This document shows positions 1 to 12,090 of a stretch of DNA of 64,000 bases, one piece after another. Source of the stretch: Carya illinoinensis (Eukaryota; Streptophyta; Magnoliopsida; Fagales; Juglandaceae); assembly GCF_018687715.1 (NCBI RefSeq), contig NC_056762.1, forward strand, positions 33,220,864 through 33,284,863, read 5' to 3'. Below the pieces are notes generated by a model that saw only the letters and a list, made by a program, of their open reading frames with translations, did no database searches and was not told the origin of the DNA. A program made the translations under genes and the position numbers. The first letter of the stretch is position 1. Every line of letters begins with the position of its first letter.

Positions 1-787
1 AGACAGACCGAGAAAATCCCAGCTCCTAGTTGTCTGCAGCTTGTGAAGACTATTTGGTATGACGCGAACAACCCCAGGCAACTCTAAAATACCCGAGTCA
101 AACGATCAACAAAAGTAACAATGCTAAGACAACTATTATGATTGTAACTCTCATATCCGAAAACTAGAGTTAATTATTTTATATGTTAGCGATCGCATGC
201 ATGGTTTTGTTGACTCTAGATATGATCATCTACTTTTTCATAGCTATTGATTGGGCTGGTACCAGCAAGTTGTTGTGCTTGAGACTCTGTAAGCTTAGCT
301 GCAAATCCAGAGAACCCATGCTTGTAACTGTAGACCATCAAACCTGAGGCTATTTCCTTGCTTCAGAGAGAAAAAAGTACCAATAATCAGAAGAGAACAA
401 ACCTTTTACTAAGATTTATTAGGGATCTCAGCCAATCCAGGTTGAAGTACATAAAATTTTGTTTATTTCGTCATATATTTAAGCCATACCTCCCTACTAC
501 TGTGGCAAGCATATCATGATGCGAGTCTTGGATCAACTTGGGATCGTCTCGCGGCTTCTCTCCCAGATAAACTATGCGAACCTGTAAATTGTAAGAGGAA
601 TTTAAGCACACCGGACCGATTAAGGGCTTCTAAATATCAATTCAGCCACACCCAAGTTCGGATGATGGAGTATTAAATATTTACGTACGTTGCTTCTTGC
701 CTTCGCGATTGTTGTAATACTCTGGCCATTCAGAACCAAGATTAGATACACTAAAACAAACATTGATGGACTCATCTGGTTCCGCAT
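1..787 (-). CDS. Subtilisin-like serine protease (subtilase), 5' part, runs off the left edge
   Basis: Four exons on the minus strand: 787-689, 581-490, 360-263 and 83 to the window edge. They join in frame (phases 0, 2, 1) through GT-AG introns into the first 124 residues. Residues 1-33 form a signal peptide with a hydrophobic stretch (MFVLVYLILVLNG) for secretion to the apoplast. The Inhibitor_I9 propeptide follows, with IVYLGEK at about 36-42, DSHHDMLATVVGS, then MVYSYKHGFSGFAAKLT and LPGVVRVIPN, all typical of plant subtilases of the SBT3 type. The propeptide folds and inhibits the protease until cleaved. The catalytic Asp, His and Ser lie beyond the window. No stop or frameshift is seen in these exons. 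The start could instead be the ATG at 775 (MSPSMF), which also leaves a signal peptide. The family is certain; the subgroup is inference. Confidence 0.93.
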
Positions 788-885
788 AACATCCGACCGA
801 TCCACAGAGAGAGAGAGATGGCCTCTTGGACACTTAAAAATGTGCAGAATTCATTTGGGTTCTGCAAATATGTTTTTGATTAATG

Positions 886-892
886 TTTTATA
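886..892 (-). promoter_or_regulatory. Putative TATA box of the subtilase gene
   Basis: The minus strand reads TATAAAA about 100 bases upstream of the likely start codon at 787. The position fits a plant core promoter; no transcript evidence is available. Confidence 0.45.
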
Positions 893-2713
893 CCAGTAAC
901 AACGTAACCGTCGGTCACGGACTCACGGTGAGGTTGCTCCTTAAAGTTGTGGGAACGTGATAACTTGAAGTCTTTATGCACACAAACCTGGATCATTTGA
1001 CTGTCATTTCTTAATTAATACAGGACAGTGATGACAGTTTATGTGGTTCAGAATCGGTAATCCAATGGATAAGAAAAATCTTAATTCATGAAAAATACAG
1101 GGGAAGTTGTATAGCGACGCGCATAAACTCACTTACCACGGCCAGGTCCAGGCCGCGGAAAGGTCGCCTCAATTCAGTTGACTCCAAAACTTGGAGAGTG
1201 CGCTCCACGCAGATTGAGTTTACAGGCATCTCATTTCAGGTGAAATAGTGGAACATAGTAATTTCTTAAGAATTAAGTCATCTTGTGTCACCAAAAGAAC
1301 TGTACGTACGTAAACAGACATGAAAAAGCACACGCATGGAAGCCCACAAGCAGAAGTCAACTGAAAGATGGGGGGTGCCAACACATTGTGTGGTATTGGA
1401 CAATATCTATGGTAGGAAACTCGATTACCATTTGAAGCTAAACCACACCACTTTTTACGGCACATGTTTGATCTAAATGACAAGCAGCGAAACACTATCT
1501 CATGTACGAAAGGTAGATCCCAAGCAGACTGCATTGGGAGGAAGTTGATCTGAAAGGCTTGTATGGCTTGATCCTCGTTTTTTAACAAGTTAGGCTTGAT
1601 TCTTGGTGAGAATGTTCACCACATAAACTATGTTGATGTCCATTCACTTTGTAACGACACTCACTATAAATTGTCAGTCTCAATCACTTTATGCAATTTG
1701 GATTAAAATAAACACGTGTTCCAAAATATTAAATGTTATTAACAAATAGTGGATATCAAAAAAGTAATGCAGTCAATTTTTTTTATATAAATTTTATATT
1801 TATTTATTTTTAAATTGAATGCTTAGTGCTTACAATATATCACAAATTCCATTTCTCTGACAGATACAGAAAATGGGTCCATTAATACAGGCATAAAGCC
1901 TCAATGTAATGCGCGTCCCAAAAGTCTACAAGAAAGAGAGAAAGTCCGCATCGCGACATAATCGAGAAATGATCAAGGGCGCCACCTTCTAGAGGCGTAG
2001 TATTTTCCTGTCCAGAGTTTTTCCAAGCAATCTGAAAGGTACATATCTAGAGACATGGACTTTATTCCATTTAATTTTTAAAAGGGACACCACCTGAATG
2101 GAAACATTCAACGGAGAGTTAAGGTTTGTTACAGAAGCATTCAAATTGTTGCAGCTACATTAATATGCGTTAATGCAATGCGTCAGCATACGTAATGCTC
2201 AAGACTAATCAAATTGCTGAGAAAAGTCAGCATTAATCCATTTACCTGTTCATTTCATAAGGATTGGATAACCTTTTGTAAGTAAAAATTCACAATAATA
2301 AAATAAAATTACAATAAAATTAAAATTAAAATGAAATTAATTTAGACTCACGTATGAAAATCTCGTTTTCTTTAAAAAAATTCAAGTTCTCTTAAGTATA
2401 AAAAACTTTTTCAGTTTAACCGGTACAGTAGAATTCATTTTGACTTATCTTCTTTAGGACAGCCAAAATGATCGTTGTATAACCCAAATCAACTCTACAT
2501 AATTAATTGAGCTCAAAACTTCCCTCAAAGAATACCTCTCTTTTATCTTAAAATACTCTAAAAAAAAACATGCCTACGTACTTCCCAACATGAAACAGCA
2601 CAACACTAAACTTACAACGAAAAATTATGTATATCATATGGACGCCAACCTCCATCCAATTTAAAAAGGGAGGTAGACCTTCATACCAAGAAACAGCAAA
2701 AACATTTATTACC
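893..2713. other. Intergenic region, no gene recognised
   Basis: No recognisable protein or element. The longest open frame (minus strand, 1588-1220) has no family motif. A short open minus-strand stretch at about 1219-1133 ends at a good splice donor (GTAAGT), but I could not link it to any protein. The sequence from 1740 onward is AT-rich. Confidence 0.5.
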
Positions 2714-2718
2714 AACTT

Positions 2719-3140
2719 TATTAGAGCTATTTGCACAACACGACATCACTACTTTCAAATCAGATGATAATCAAGATTTAGAAACTACTCATGATAACAT
2801 CACAAAACCTGATCTGCAGGCACTGGCATTACCAAGTGCACCATCTGTTTGTAATAATGTTACTGTTAATTTACTAGAAAGTCCCTCTTATAGTTGAGTT
2901 GTAATGTACTATTTTTGTATTTTTACAGTTAGTTATGTAGCTATATAGACCTACTACATTTTCAATTATTCCCTAGTTACTTAGAATCTTTTCTTTCCTT
3001 TTTTGTGTATATAAGCAATTGCACAATGTAATTTGATTATATATGATTGAATGGAATGAAGTAGCCTCTTCTCTAGCAAGCTCTCTCTCTGGTCACTTTC
3101 TTTTCCTATGTTATTATTCATTTGCTTTTTTATTCTTACA
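2719..3140 (+). repeat. 5' LTR of the copia element
   Basis: 422 bp, matched along its length by 7561-7981. It begins TATTAGAGCT and ends TTCTTACA. A TATATAA box at 3008-3014 is the likely core promoter for the element's transcript. Confidence 0.95.
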
Positions 3141-3155
3141 TGGTATCAAAAGCCA
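3141..3155 (+). other. Primer binding site of the copia element
   Basis: TGGTATCAAAAGCCA directly follows the left LTR. It resembles the TGGTATCAGAGC site used by many copia elements, which pairs with initiator methionine tRNA. Confidence 0.85.
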
Positions 3156-3182
3156 CAGAGTGTGATTATTATTATTATTATT

Positions 3183-4475
3183 ATGGCTACTCCTCCAACC
3201 AATTATGTTTATTTGGATTTCAACAATGTCACCAACCCTTACCGACTTGATCATGGTAATAATCATTCCCTTTCCTTGGTCCCTGACCTCTTAACCTTAG
3301 ACAATTACATCACTTGGTCTAGAGCCATGTGTGGGGCTCTTTGTGCCAAAAACAAGCTTGAGTTTATTGATGGCACTTTGTCAAAACCCAAAGCTACCAC
3401 TGATCCTCTTTATGATGCATGGCAACGCTGCAATGATTTGGTTGTCTCTTGGCTCCACAACTCCATCAACGTAACTCTTAAATCCAGCATTGCATTGATG
3501 GATGATGCACAAAAAATATGGGGAGAACTTAAAGACCACTTCACTCAATAAAATGGCCATCGAATCTTCCAGCTCAAAAAGGCCTTGACAAGTTTGCACC
3601 AAGAAAATGATTCTGTTAATGTTTATTTTGGAAAACTTAAAGCATTATGGGATGAACTCCTCATTTATGATCCTATGCCTGATTGTTCGTGTGGGAAACT
3701 TTATGTTCTACTTGATAGATACCAAAGGAATTGTGTTATGCAATTTCTTATAAGTCTTAATGATTCCTACAATGTTACCCTTGACCAAATCATGTTCCTA
3801 GACCCTTTACCCCCCATTAATAAAGTTTTCTCCATGATTTAGTAGCAAGAGATGCGTCATCTCATGCTGACTGGTTTACCAATCCCTGACACCATTGCCT
3901 TTGTTGTTAAACAACCTTCTCATTCATACAAATTTCTTCCCAAACCTTCTAACCCAGCAAAGCGTGATAAGCCATACTGTACTTATTGCAAAATTCAAGG
4001 CCATGTTCTGGAAACCTGCTTCAAAGCAGGCAATGCTCAGGCTCCAATTTGTACACACTGTCACATGGCAGGACATATAGTAGAAAAATACTACAAATTG
4101 CATGAGTATTCCCTGGGCACAAGTTGCATGGAAAAGACAAGTAGCCTAGTTTTCCTCCTGCTCATATGGCATCACTCGAGCAAAGGACCACTCAGCCACC
4201 AACCTCACCTTACCAAGGATCAATATCAACAAATTTTGTCTCTATTGCAGTCAAGCAAAGTTTCCATTACCAATCACTCAGTCAATCATGTACAAGCAGA
4301 TTGTTCTCATCCTTTTACCATGTATGGTATCTCTTTTTCCCTCACTTCTTTCACTTCCCAACATCACAGCACCACAAATACACCTTGGATCATTGACACT
4401 GGTGGTACAAACCACATGATCTGTAGCACCTCCTCCTTTTTCGTCCATTACTTCTCAAATTTCTTTTGTAGTTAA
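3183..4475 (+). pseudogene. Copia gag and protease, broken
   Basis: The likely gag start is the ATG at 3183 (MATPPTNYVY). A UBN2-type gag region follows (WSRAMCGAL, IFQLKKALTSL), interrupted by an in-frame TAA at 3549-3551 and stops near 3840. A first zinc knuckle, C-x2-C-x4-H-x4-C, sits at about 3978-4019. A second at about 4050 has its last Cys replaced by Tyr (CTHCHMAGHIVEKY). The protease motif WIIDTGG at 4386 keeps the catalytic Asp, but has Gly where the usual D-S/T-G-A has Ala. The gene cannot make a full Gag. Confidence 0.9.
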
Positions 4476-7400
4476 ACTCCCTAATGGACACACTACACCT
4501 GTCACTCACATTGGCACTGTCCAACTCACCAACACCTTAATTTTACATAATATCTTATGCGTTCTATCCTTCAATTTTAATTTACTCTCAGCCAAACAAC
4601 TAACCACCTCACTTTCCTGTTGCTTTCTATTTCTTTCACAATTTTGGTTCATTCAGGACCTTTGTCATGGACCATGATTGGCATGGTTGAGATGAAGGAT
4701 GGACTCTACCATTTACTTGCTGCACCATTTTCATCCATAGCTCTTATTGATCATTTCTCTGCTTTTCTCAACAAACAAATTTCTGTTTCTACTATTAAGA
4801 ATCATGTTTTCACCATTTCTTATTCCAACCCTTGTCATGTGTGTCCAATCGCCAAGCATCATAAGCTTCCCTTTCCAACTAGCACTCATAAAAGCAAATA
4901 TATATTTGAACTTATTCATTGTGACGTATGGGGACCCAACTCAGTTGAAGGTTATGATGGCTCCAAATATTTCCTAACCATTTGTTGATGACTTTTCTAG
5001 AAGCACTTGAACCTATCTCCTCAAAGCAAAATCTCATACTAGATCATGCATTGAAGCTTTTTGTAACTTAGTCTCAACTCAATTTCATACAAAAGTCCAA
5101 GCCCTTAGAAGTGATAATGGCCTTGAGTTTCAAATGATAGATTTTTTCCGTAAAGAAAGCATTATTCATCATGAAACTTGTGTAAAAACCCCCGAACAAA
5201 ATGGGATTGCTGAGAGGAAGCATCAACACCTCTTAAACATAGCCCAAGGCATCAAGATTTAATCTAATCTTCCGAACAAATATTGGATAGATTGCATACT
5301 CACTATAGCTTATATAATCAATTGAGTTCCAACTCCATTGCTCTCCAATAAAAGCCATTTTGAAATCCTATTTAATTTCCCTTCTACATATTCTCATATG
5401 AGAATATTAGGATGCTTATATTTTGCCTCTACCCTCTCTCAAAATAGAAAAAAATTTGACCCTCGAGGTAGGTCTTCTGTTTTTCTTGGGTATCCTTTTG
5501 GGGTCAAATGATACAAATTACTTAATCTCAATGACAACTCAGTTTTCATTTCTCGAGATGTTACGTTCCATGAACAAATCTTCCCCTTTCATATTTCATC
5601 TCATTTTCCACCTTCTCCTCCCTTCTCAAATCATCAACCTTCTATTTCCACCTTGCCAACTACTCACATTCTGCCACATCCCTTTCTTTCTCATCCTTCA
5701 CCTTCATCCATTACTAATTTGCCTCCATCTCCAAGCATTTCCTCTTCATGCACAATGCCTACTAAACCATCAACTTCTATCTCTTCCTCTCCCATTTCAC
5801 TCAACCTTGACCCTGCACAACATCTCCCTCTTAAGAGGTCCACCAAAACTAGACGTGCATCTCAATATCTTCAAATTTCCATTACCAGCACATCACTTTA
5901 TCCTTACCCACTCAATCTATGGACATGGCATCTTCTCTACCAGGTATACCATTTCCTTTATCATCTTCACTTTCTTATGCACGTTTATCACCTGCTTTTG
6001 CTTTATTTTATTCTGCCATTTCATCCAATATTGACCCACATACTACAAACAAGCTGCCAAACATTCAGATTGGTGTAAGGCAATGGAAACCAAGATTGAT
6101 GCATTAGAACTTAATCACACTTGGATCCTCACTAACTTACCTCCTAGCAAAGTCCCTATTGATTGCAAGTATGTCTACAAAACAAAGTACCATTCCAATG
6201 GTACTGTTGAAAGAACGAAGGCCAAATGATTCACTTAACAAGAGGGGGTGGACTACCATGAAACCTTTTCACCCGTGGTCAAGATTGATACTATTAGAAC
6301 CATACTTGCTTTAGCTGCAATTAAAGGGTGGCATCTTTAACAATTTGATGTCAACAATGTCTTTCTCCATGGATAACTTAAAGATGAGATTTACATGAAA
6401 AAGCCACCTGGCTATCACAAAGGCAAACCTGGACAGGTATGCAAGTTGCTTAAAAGTCTTTATAGAATTAAGTAAGCCTCATGGTAATGGTATGATAAAT
6501 TTTCATCCTTTTTAATTCAGTTTGGTTTTATACAATCTAAGGCTAATTATAGCATTTTTACTTGCATTAATGGTGCCAATTTCACAATTCTACAAGTCTA
6601 TGTCCATGACATAGTGGTAGCTAGCAACACTCTTGATTCAATTTCTGTTTTAAAAGCCTTCTTGAACCACAATTTCAGAATTAAGGATCTTGGTTTATTG
6701 AGATATTTTCTTGGTATCGAAGTAGCTAGATCTCCCACTAGAATTCATCTTTGTCAAAGAAAATATACTTTTGATATCCTTGCTGACTCGGGACATTTGG
6801 CTTCTAAACCTTTAAAAATTCAAATGGATCAGAACTATAAGCTTAGCAAAACCAGTGGCACCCTTCTAGCTAATCCCACCTCCTATAGACAATTTATAGG
6901 TCGAATACTCTGCGTCACTCTCATTAAACCTAATATCAACTATCCTATCCAAGTCCTCAACCAATTCATGGACAAACCTATCACAAATCACCTTGCTGCA
7001 GCTCATAAAGTATTAAGGTATCTCAAAAATGCTCCTGGACAGGTTCTATTACTATCATATGATTCCTCAATTCATTTGCAAGGCTAGTATGACTCAGATT
7101 GGGCTTCATGCCCTGATATCAGAAAATCTATAACTAGCTACTGCATCTTGTTGGACAATCACTCATTTCTTGGTGCTCAAAGAACCACACAGTTGTATCA
7201 TGTTCATTTGCTGAAGCAGAATATCGTGCAATGGCATCACTCTCCACTGAATTTACTTGGCTAAGGTAGCTATTATATGATCTCTCCATCCCTCACCCAT
7301 AACTTGTTGACATGTTTTGTGATAATCAAGTTGCTCTCCATATAGCAGCTAATCCCATTTGTCACGAAATGACAAAACACATTGCAGTGGATTGTCACCT

Positions 7401-7560
7401 AATTAGAGATAAGATCATTGAAGGAAGCATCAAAACTGCTCATGTCTCCACTCACACACAACTTGTTGATATATTTACCAATGCTCTTCCCTCTCATGTT
7501 CTTTATTCTCATCTTTCCAAGATGGGAATAGTGAATATCTATTCTCCATCTTGCGGGGGG
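4476..7560 (+). pseudogene. Copia pol (integrase, reverse transcriptase, RNase H), broken
   Basis: Ordered remnants across frames. Integrase: HHKLPF and HCDVWGP at about 4858-4935, RSDNGLEF near 5110 and QNGIAERKH near 5200, the D-D-35-E landmarks. Reverse transcriptase: NHTWILTNLP near 6115, [11 protein letters not shown] near 6250, QFDVNN near 6340. The catalytic box near 6599-6613 reads YVHDIVVAS, so the first Asp of YVDD is His (codon CAT at 6605-6607). RNase [16 protein letters not shown] near 7312 and [11 protein letters not shown] near 7375. Many stops and frameshifts separate these blocks. Confidence 0.92.
7553..7560 (+). other. Polypurine tract of the copia element
   Basis: GCGGGGGG lies immediately before the right LTR, the position of the plus-strand primer. 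Confidence 0.8.
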
Positions 7561-7981
7561 TATTAGAGCTACATGTACAACATTGCATCACTACTCCCAA
7601 ATCAGACAATCACCAAGAATTAGAAGATGCTCATGATAACATCACAGGACTTGATCTGCAGACACTGGCCTTACCAAGTGCACCATTTGTTTGTAATAAT
7701 GCTACTATTAATTTACTAGAAAGTCCCTCTTGTAGCTGAGTTGTAATGTACTATATTGTATTTTTACAGTTAGTTATGCAGTTGTACAGACTTGCTACAT
7801 TTTTTATTATTCTCTAGTTAGTTAGAATCTTTTCTTTCCTCTTCTGTGTATATAAGCAGCTGCACAGTGTAATTTGATTATATATGATTGAATGGAATGA
7901 CGTAGCCTCTTCTCTAGCAAGCTCTCTCTGTGGTCACTTTCTTTCACTTTGTTATTATTCCTTCACTTTCTTATTCTTACA
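7561..7981 (+). repeat. 3' LTR of the copia element
   Basis: 421 bp with the same start (TATTAGAGCT) and end (TTCTTACA) as the left copy. It is followed at once by the AACTT target duplication at 7982-7986. Confidence 0.95.
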
Positions 7982-7986
7982 AACTT

Positions 7987-8950
7987 AAAAGTAAGAATAA
8001 ACCGACCTGCAGAAATTATTGGACCATTAACTAAGAGCCGGTAAGATAAAATTTAAGATAAAAAAGTTTAAATTAGAAAACGCTAATGGACTCTTAAAAA
8101 ACGTTGGTAATGATCATCACTCAAAAGATACGTACAAAGGCCATGAAGTCGGTTTTCCCAGTTGTTTGCTGAAAAATTTATACTTTACAAGAATAAAGGT
8201 AAAAGAAGATAACGGCAAGAAAGTAATGAGAAACCAACATTACTAACCAAGAGATTCTGCTACGGGCAATTCAAGAGAATAAAGGCGGGCTTAATATCGT
8301 TCAAGCAATAAAACCCATACGTCTAATAATTATTTTATAAAAAAATACCAACACCTTTCATTATTGAAGCTGACAGCTCCCTCCTTCTCATCACTGTCAC
8401 CCAACATTTCCCATCTTCTCTTTACTCAGTCTAAAATAAACAAGAACCAGTGATGAACGAGATACCATTAATTTGGGCAGAACAGTCAAAAAAATGCAAG
8501 CAAGTTCAAAGAAATAGCAAAGAAGAAGAAAAGAATCAAGTGAGATTCTCCAAATGATGCCAACATCTCTGATGGAAGAGATTTCCTTTATTTAACTTGT
8601 GAAAAATTCCGGTTCTAAGCACTCATATATACACCTTAACATTTCTTAAAAATTATTGTGACAGTGTTCTCTACCACAAAGTTTGGAACTTCATCATATT
8701 AGAACTCCCAACTCACTCTTAACTAACGTAGTTCCTACATCAAGGAATCTTCTACAGCTTGCAGACACGAGCATGTTTGGCTACATGAGTTCCCATTATC
8801 TTAGTCATTGTGTCATCAATGCCATAGACCTATATCTAATATTATTCAATGCAAAATCTGGAAATAACTTCTAATATACATGATCAGCTCTAGCTGAGTA
8901 TTTTATAAGAAAGAAAACACGTATGGTCAATATTAGAATAAACCGCACAA
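7987..8950. other. Intergenic region, no gene recognised
   Basis: AT-rich. Short open frames only (63 codons at 8683-8874), without family motifs or splice context. Confidence 0.5.
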
Positions 8951-8953
8951 ATA

Positions 8954-9180
8954 TACTACAAGAAATAAGCTTATTTCCTGCAAACAAAAGTCGCCAAAAA
9001 TAGTCTTATCTTCACCAAGTTTTTCCGATGAAAAGTAGTTGCCCGAAAGTTGCCACAAATTTTGAGCCAACAAAGATTTTTCAGAAAGATTTTTCTCGGC
9101 TACTCTTTTGCTATTTTCGGCGACATTTAGTCACCACAAAATTATAAAAATTCTCCACAAATAGATCTGGTGGCCGCTAT
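8954..9180 (+). mobile_element. CACTA-like element end (first), fragment
   Basis: TACTACAAGAAAT at 8954 is close to the CACTACAAGAAA terminus of plant CACTA (En/Spm) elements. It is followed by short repeated motifs in both orientations (TCGCC, GGCGA, GCCACAAAT), like subterminal repeats. No matching second end was found. Confidence 0.4.
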
Positions 9181-9408
9181 TCATAATTTTTTTTTTTTTT
9201 TACATTTTTTTAATTATGTTGGTTTTTATCCACTCATATCAAATGAGCTTCTTTCCCTTATTGTTCAAAAAAAGTAAGAAAGATAAACATTACTATTAAA
9301 GTTTACTAATGTCATTAAAAAAAAAAAAAAAAGCAAAAGGTCCAAAAAAACCACCAAGCTATTTGATGAATCCGAGCCACTATTGTTGAGCATTGTTGTT
9401 CAGTTTTA

Positions 9409-9880
9409 CACTACAAGAAATTAGCCTTTTGCAGCGCTTAAAATCATTGCAAATACATTCCAAAAACGCTGTAATTGATCAATTGCAGCGTTATTACCCT
9501 CCTTGCATGTTCGACAGTATAAAAGTGATATTTTTGATCAATAGCAACGTTATTGAAAAAACGCTGCAAAAGACTTCATTTGCAGCGTTTTTAAACCGCT
9601 GCAAACTCACTAATTTCACGCTGCAAAAGGCCACCCCATGTGACTGCCATGGCGCTGCATTTGATCAATTACAGTGAAATTTATCCTTGCTATATCATTA
9701 AATTTCGCTGCAATAGCCCCCAACAACAGCAGCGCTACATTTAGTTCGTTGCTTTTGCCATTTTTTGCAACACTTAAAATCACTGCAATTGATTTATAAG
9801 CGCTGCAATTTGTGTACGTCAAAAGCAACATACCATTCTAGTACTGCTTTTGATACTTTTTGCAAGGACTAAAATCGCTT
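9409..9880 (+). mobile_element. CACTA (En/Spm) transposon end with dense subterminal repeats
   Basis: The terminus CACTACAAGAAAT at 9409 is followed by about 450 bases holding at least nine copies of TTGCAGCG or its complement CGCTGCAA, in both orientations (about 9427, 9484, 9548, 9579, 9594, 9617, 9648, 9704, 9798). Short clustered inverted and direct repeats behind a CACTA end are where the transposase binds in this superfamily. No transposase and no clear right terminus (TTTCTTGTAGTG) are visible, so this is a fragment or a non-autonomous copy. Confidence 0.7.
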
Positions 9881-10275
9881 CAAGGCCCCAATTCATGGGA
9901 AAACTATGTATTTATTACTTCTTCTTCTTCTTTTCCTCGAGAAAATAATAAAATGATGTTATTTGTAAGTGTCACTCAATGTTTGATGACTTGATCATGA
10001 GTAACTGTATATATCTAGAGAAAATATCAAAGCAAAACTAATCAGTCCACTTTCATCGCAGAAAATCCAACTAGGGGCTCTTTTTTAGAGGATTAGAGTT
10101 TTGAATCTTCTAGTCTGTTATAATAGTAAAGACTTCTGCCAAATCATGACACTCTTGATATATTCTGGTAAAGGTGGAAGACACCCTCCTCCTTCTCCAA
10201 CTTTACGTACTTGTCCTCGAATTATCTATAAAAAAAAACAATGCGGCCATTTGAATTAGATCAAAGAAATGATTT
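9881..10275. other. Spacer between the CACTA end and LRR exon remnants
   Basis: No gene seen. The minus strand of 10150-10230 is open for a short stretch without recognisable motifs. Confidence 0.4.
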
Positions 10276-10524
10276 TTGCCCACTAATTGAATTGTTGTTC
10301 ATGTGACTGCTCACAAGGTGAAGTAGAAGGGTTATTATTGTAGAACTATTTTAAATGATATAGCACCTAAAAACACTTACAAATGCTCTGTTTTGTACAA
10401 ATTTGCAAATGATAGTGGTATTGGTCCTGATATGTTGTTTTGATCAATTTGTATTCTGTCCAAGTTTGGAAGATGACCAAGCTCTTCAGGTAATGGACCT
10501 GTTAATTTGTCTCTATTTAGAAGC
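10276..10524 (-). pseudogene. LRR receptor-like kinase fragment (two exon remnants)
   Basis: On the minus strand, 10524-10381 is a perfect 144-bp LRR exon. It has an AG acceptor before it, a GTAAGT donor after it, and an open frame reading [20 protein letters not shown] then [17 protein letters not shown]. This is two leucine-rich repeats as in the At1g06840-type LRR receptor kinases. After a 74-base intron the next exon starts at 10306 (HMNNNSISGQ) in the right phase. Similarity stops at about 10276, inside the exon. No other LRR exons and no kinase domain were found. It is therefore a fragment of a receptor gene, decayed in place or carried by a transposon. Confidence 0.82.
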
Positions 10525-12090
10525 CTAGGAACATGGAATATTACAGATGGAATTAGAGATAAAGCAAATTACATATACCAACATAAGGCTTCAAAATGAT
10601 GCCAAAATGGCAAGATCATGCATGAAAAATTATATGACAACTAGTTTTTAAAGCTACAATAACTGATAATGTAAATCAATTTAAGTTTAATGACTCTTCA
10701 GATAAAGAATATCAACTTATTGTTTCCCCGAACATCTGTCTCCAATGATGACTTGAGATTTCTTAGCATCAAATAGTCCAATTGCAGGGCATAAAATATT
10801 TTCAAAAATTACAAGAAAAAAGAATGTCTTTATCATTTAAAAAATATATATATAAAATGAGAAGAATGGAGAATGTCTGAATCATTACTACTTGAAAACA
10901 TCAAAGTTTTATATACTCAAAACCATTATGCGAACACGTGATAAGAAGACCCAATAAAAAATCCACATCAATCAAAACCATAAATAAAATTTAATGAAAG
11001 GTGTACTTATTGGCAGCATCTTGAACATCTACAACACTTGATAGACCATTCAGCCAAATGAAAGACATGCAAAGAAAATCATAAACACCCAATTTCAAAT
11101 ATGGATCAACAATTTATATTCACCAATATACCTTTGCCACTCAAATTCACAAAATTGAATTCTCAAGTAATTGTAACCATCAAAAGAATAAGAGTTAACA
11201 ATAAATTTATAGTGTGTATCTTTTTCAATAAGTTAAATCAAGGACGTCTGACTATCTAGCAAGATTCTTGAAATGCATATGCTAATATGGAACTTTAGGT
11301 ATGATTCCTAAGATGACCACAGGGATAATCCACTCATTTATGTAAATTTTTACATAAGATGACCAGAAATTGGGTATTTACCCCCTGTTTAGATACGAAG
11401 AAAATGTAGCAATGAGAAAATAAAATAAAGACAACTTTCCTCGATTAAGCCATATACCATTATCCCCCATTTCGAAGATAAATAAATAAACATACGTAAG
11501 ATTCATTTTTTCATTTTTCACCTTTTTTATATTTAACAAACACATTTCATGTATCGAAGGAAAAATCTACCAATCACAAAAATCAGTTCACAACGAACCT
11601 CTTGCATCCTTTTGTAGGCATTTAGCTTTTAAAAGATGGTCTCAATGATGATAAGCATGAAAGAATTTATTTAATAAAAAGGCCCAACCATCACCCCCAC
11701 CACAAATGGGAACAAAATCCCAAATTATAATCTTAATAAAAGAAGTAACTTTTAATTTCTTTTGCTTTAACAAAACAATGACTATAGAGAGAGAGAAAGG
11801 TGAAAAATCCCCACCTAAATTGGCTGATTTATGATTTATGAACCATAATTATATTTGTATAGTCCAATGTTTCATCATACAATTTTACATTTTCATGTTT
11901 TATTAATTTTGTTGTTACAATTTATGAAAAAGGTTTGTTCTTGTTCAACTTATTGAATTAATTTTCCTTTGGGGGTGATTCATTCCATAGTTTATGGTCT
12001 GCATATCATTGGTATTATTCCACCCAAGTTTTGTGCCATTTGATGCAAGTTGTACAAAAAGAAAATGCCTTATAGAAGTCGCAAACTCAC
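10525..12090. other. Intergenic or intronic AT-rich region
   Basis: Nothing coding recognised on either strand. Confidence 0.4.

Larger units (their letters stand above)
2719..7981 (+). mobile_element. Ty1/copia LTR retrotransposon, full length but inactive
   Basis: A complete 5263-bp element. It has LTRs at 2719-3140 and 7561-7981, an initiator-Met-type primer binding site directly after the left LTR, a gag-protease-integrase-RT-RNase H order typical of copia, and a G-rich polypurine tract directly before the right LTR. The 5-bp target duplication AACTT (2714-2718 and 7982-7986) is exact, which fixes both ends. The coding region has many stops and frameshifts, so it is dead. The LTRs differ at roughly one base in ten by eye, so the insertion is old. 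The LTRs begin TA rather than TG. Confidence 0.96.

Noticed and set aside
1133..1588. Minus-strand open frames ending at a GTAAGT site upstream of the subtilase
   Set aside because: No protein family recognised, no matching acceptor exon chain; could be chance.
9400..9880. CRISPR-like array
   Set aside because: Repeats are 8-mers in both orientations with irregular spacing in a plant genome; they fit CACTA subterminal repeats.
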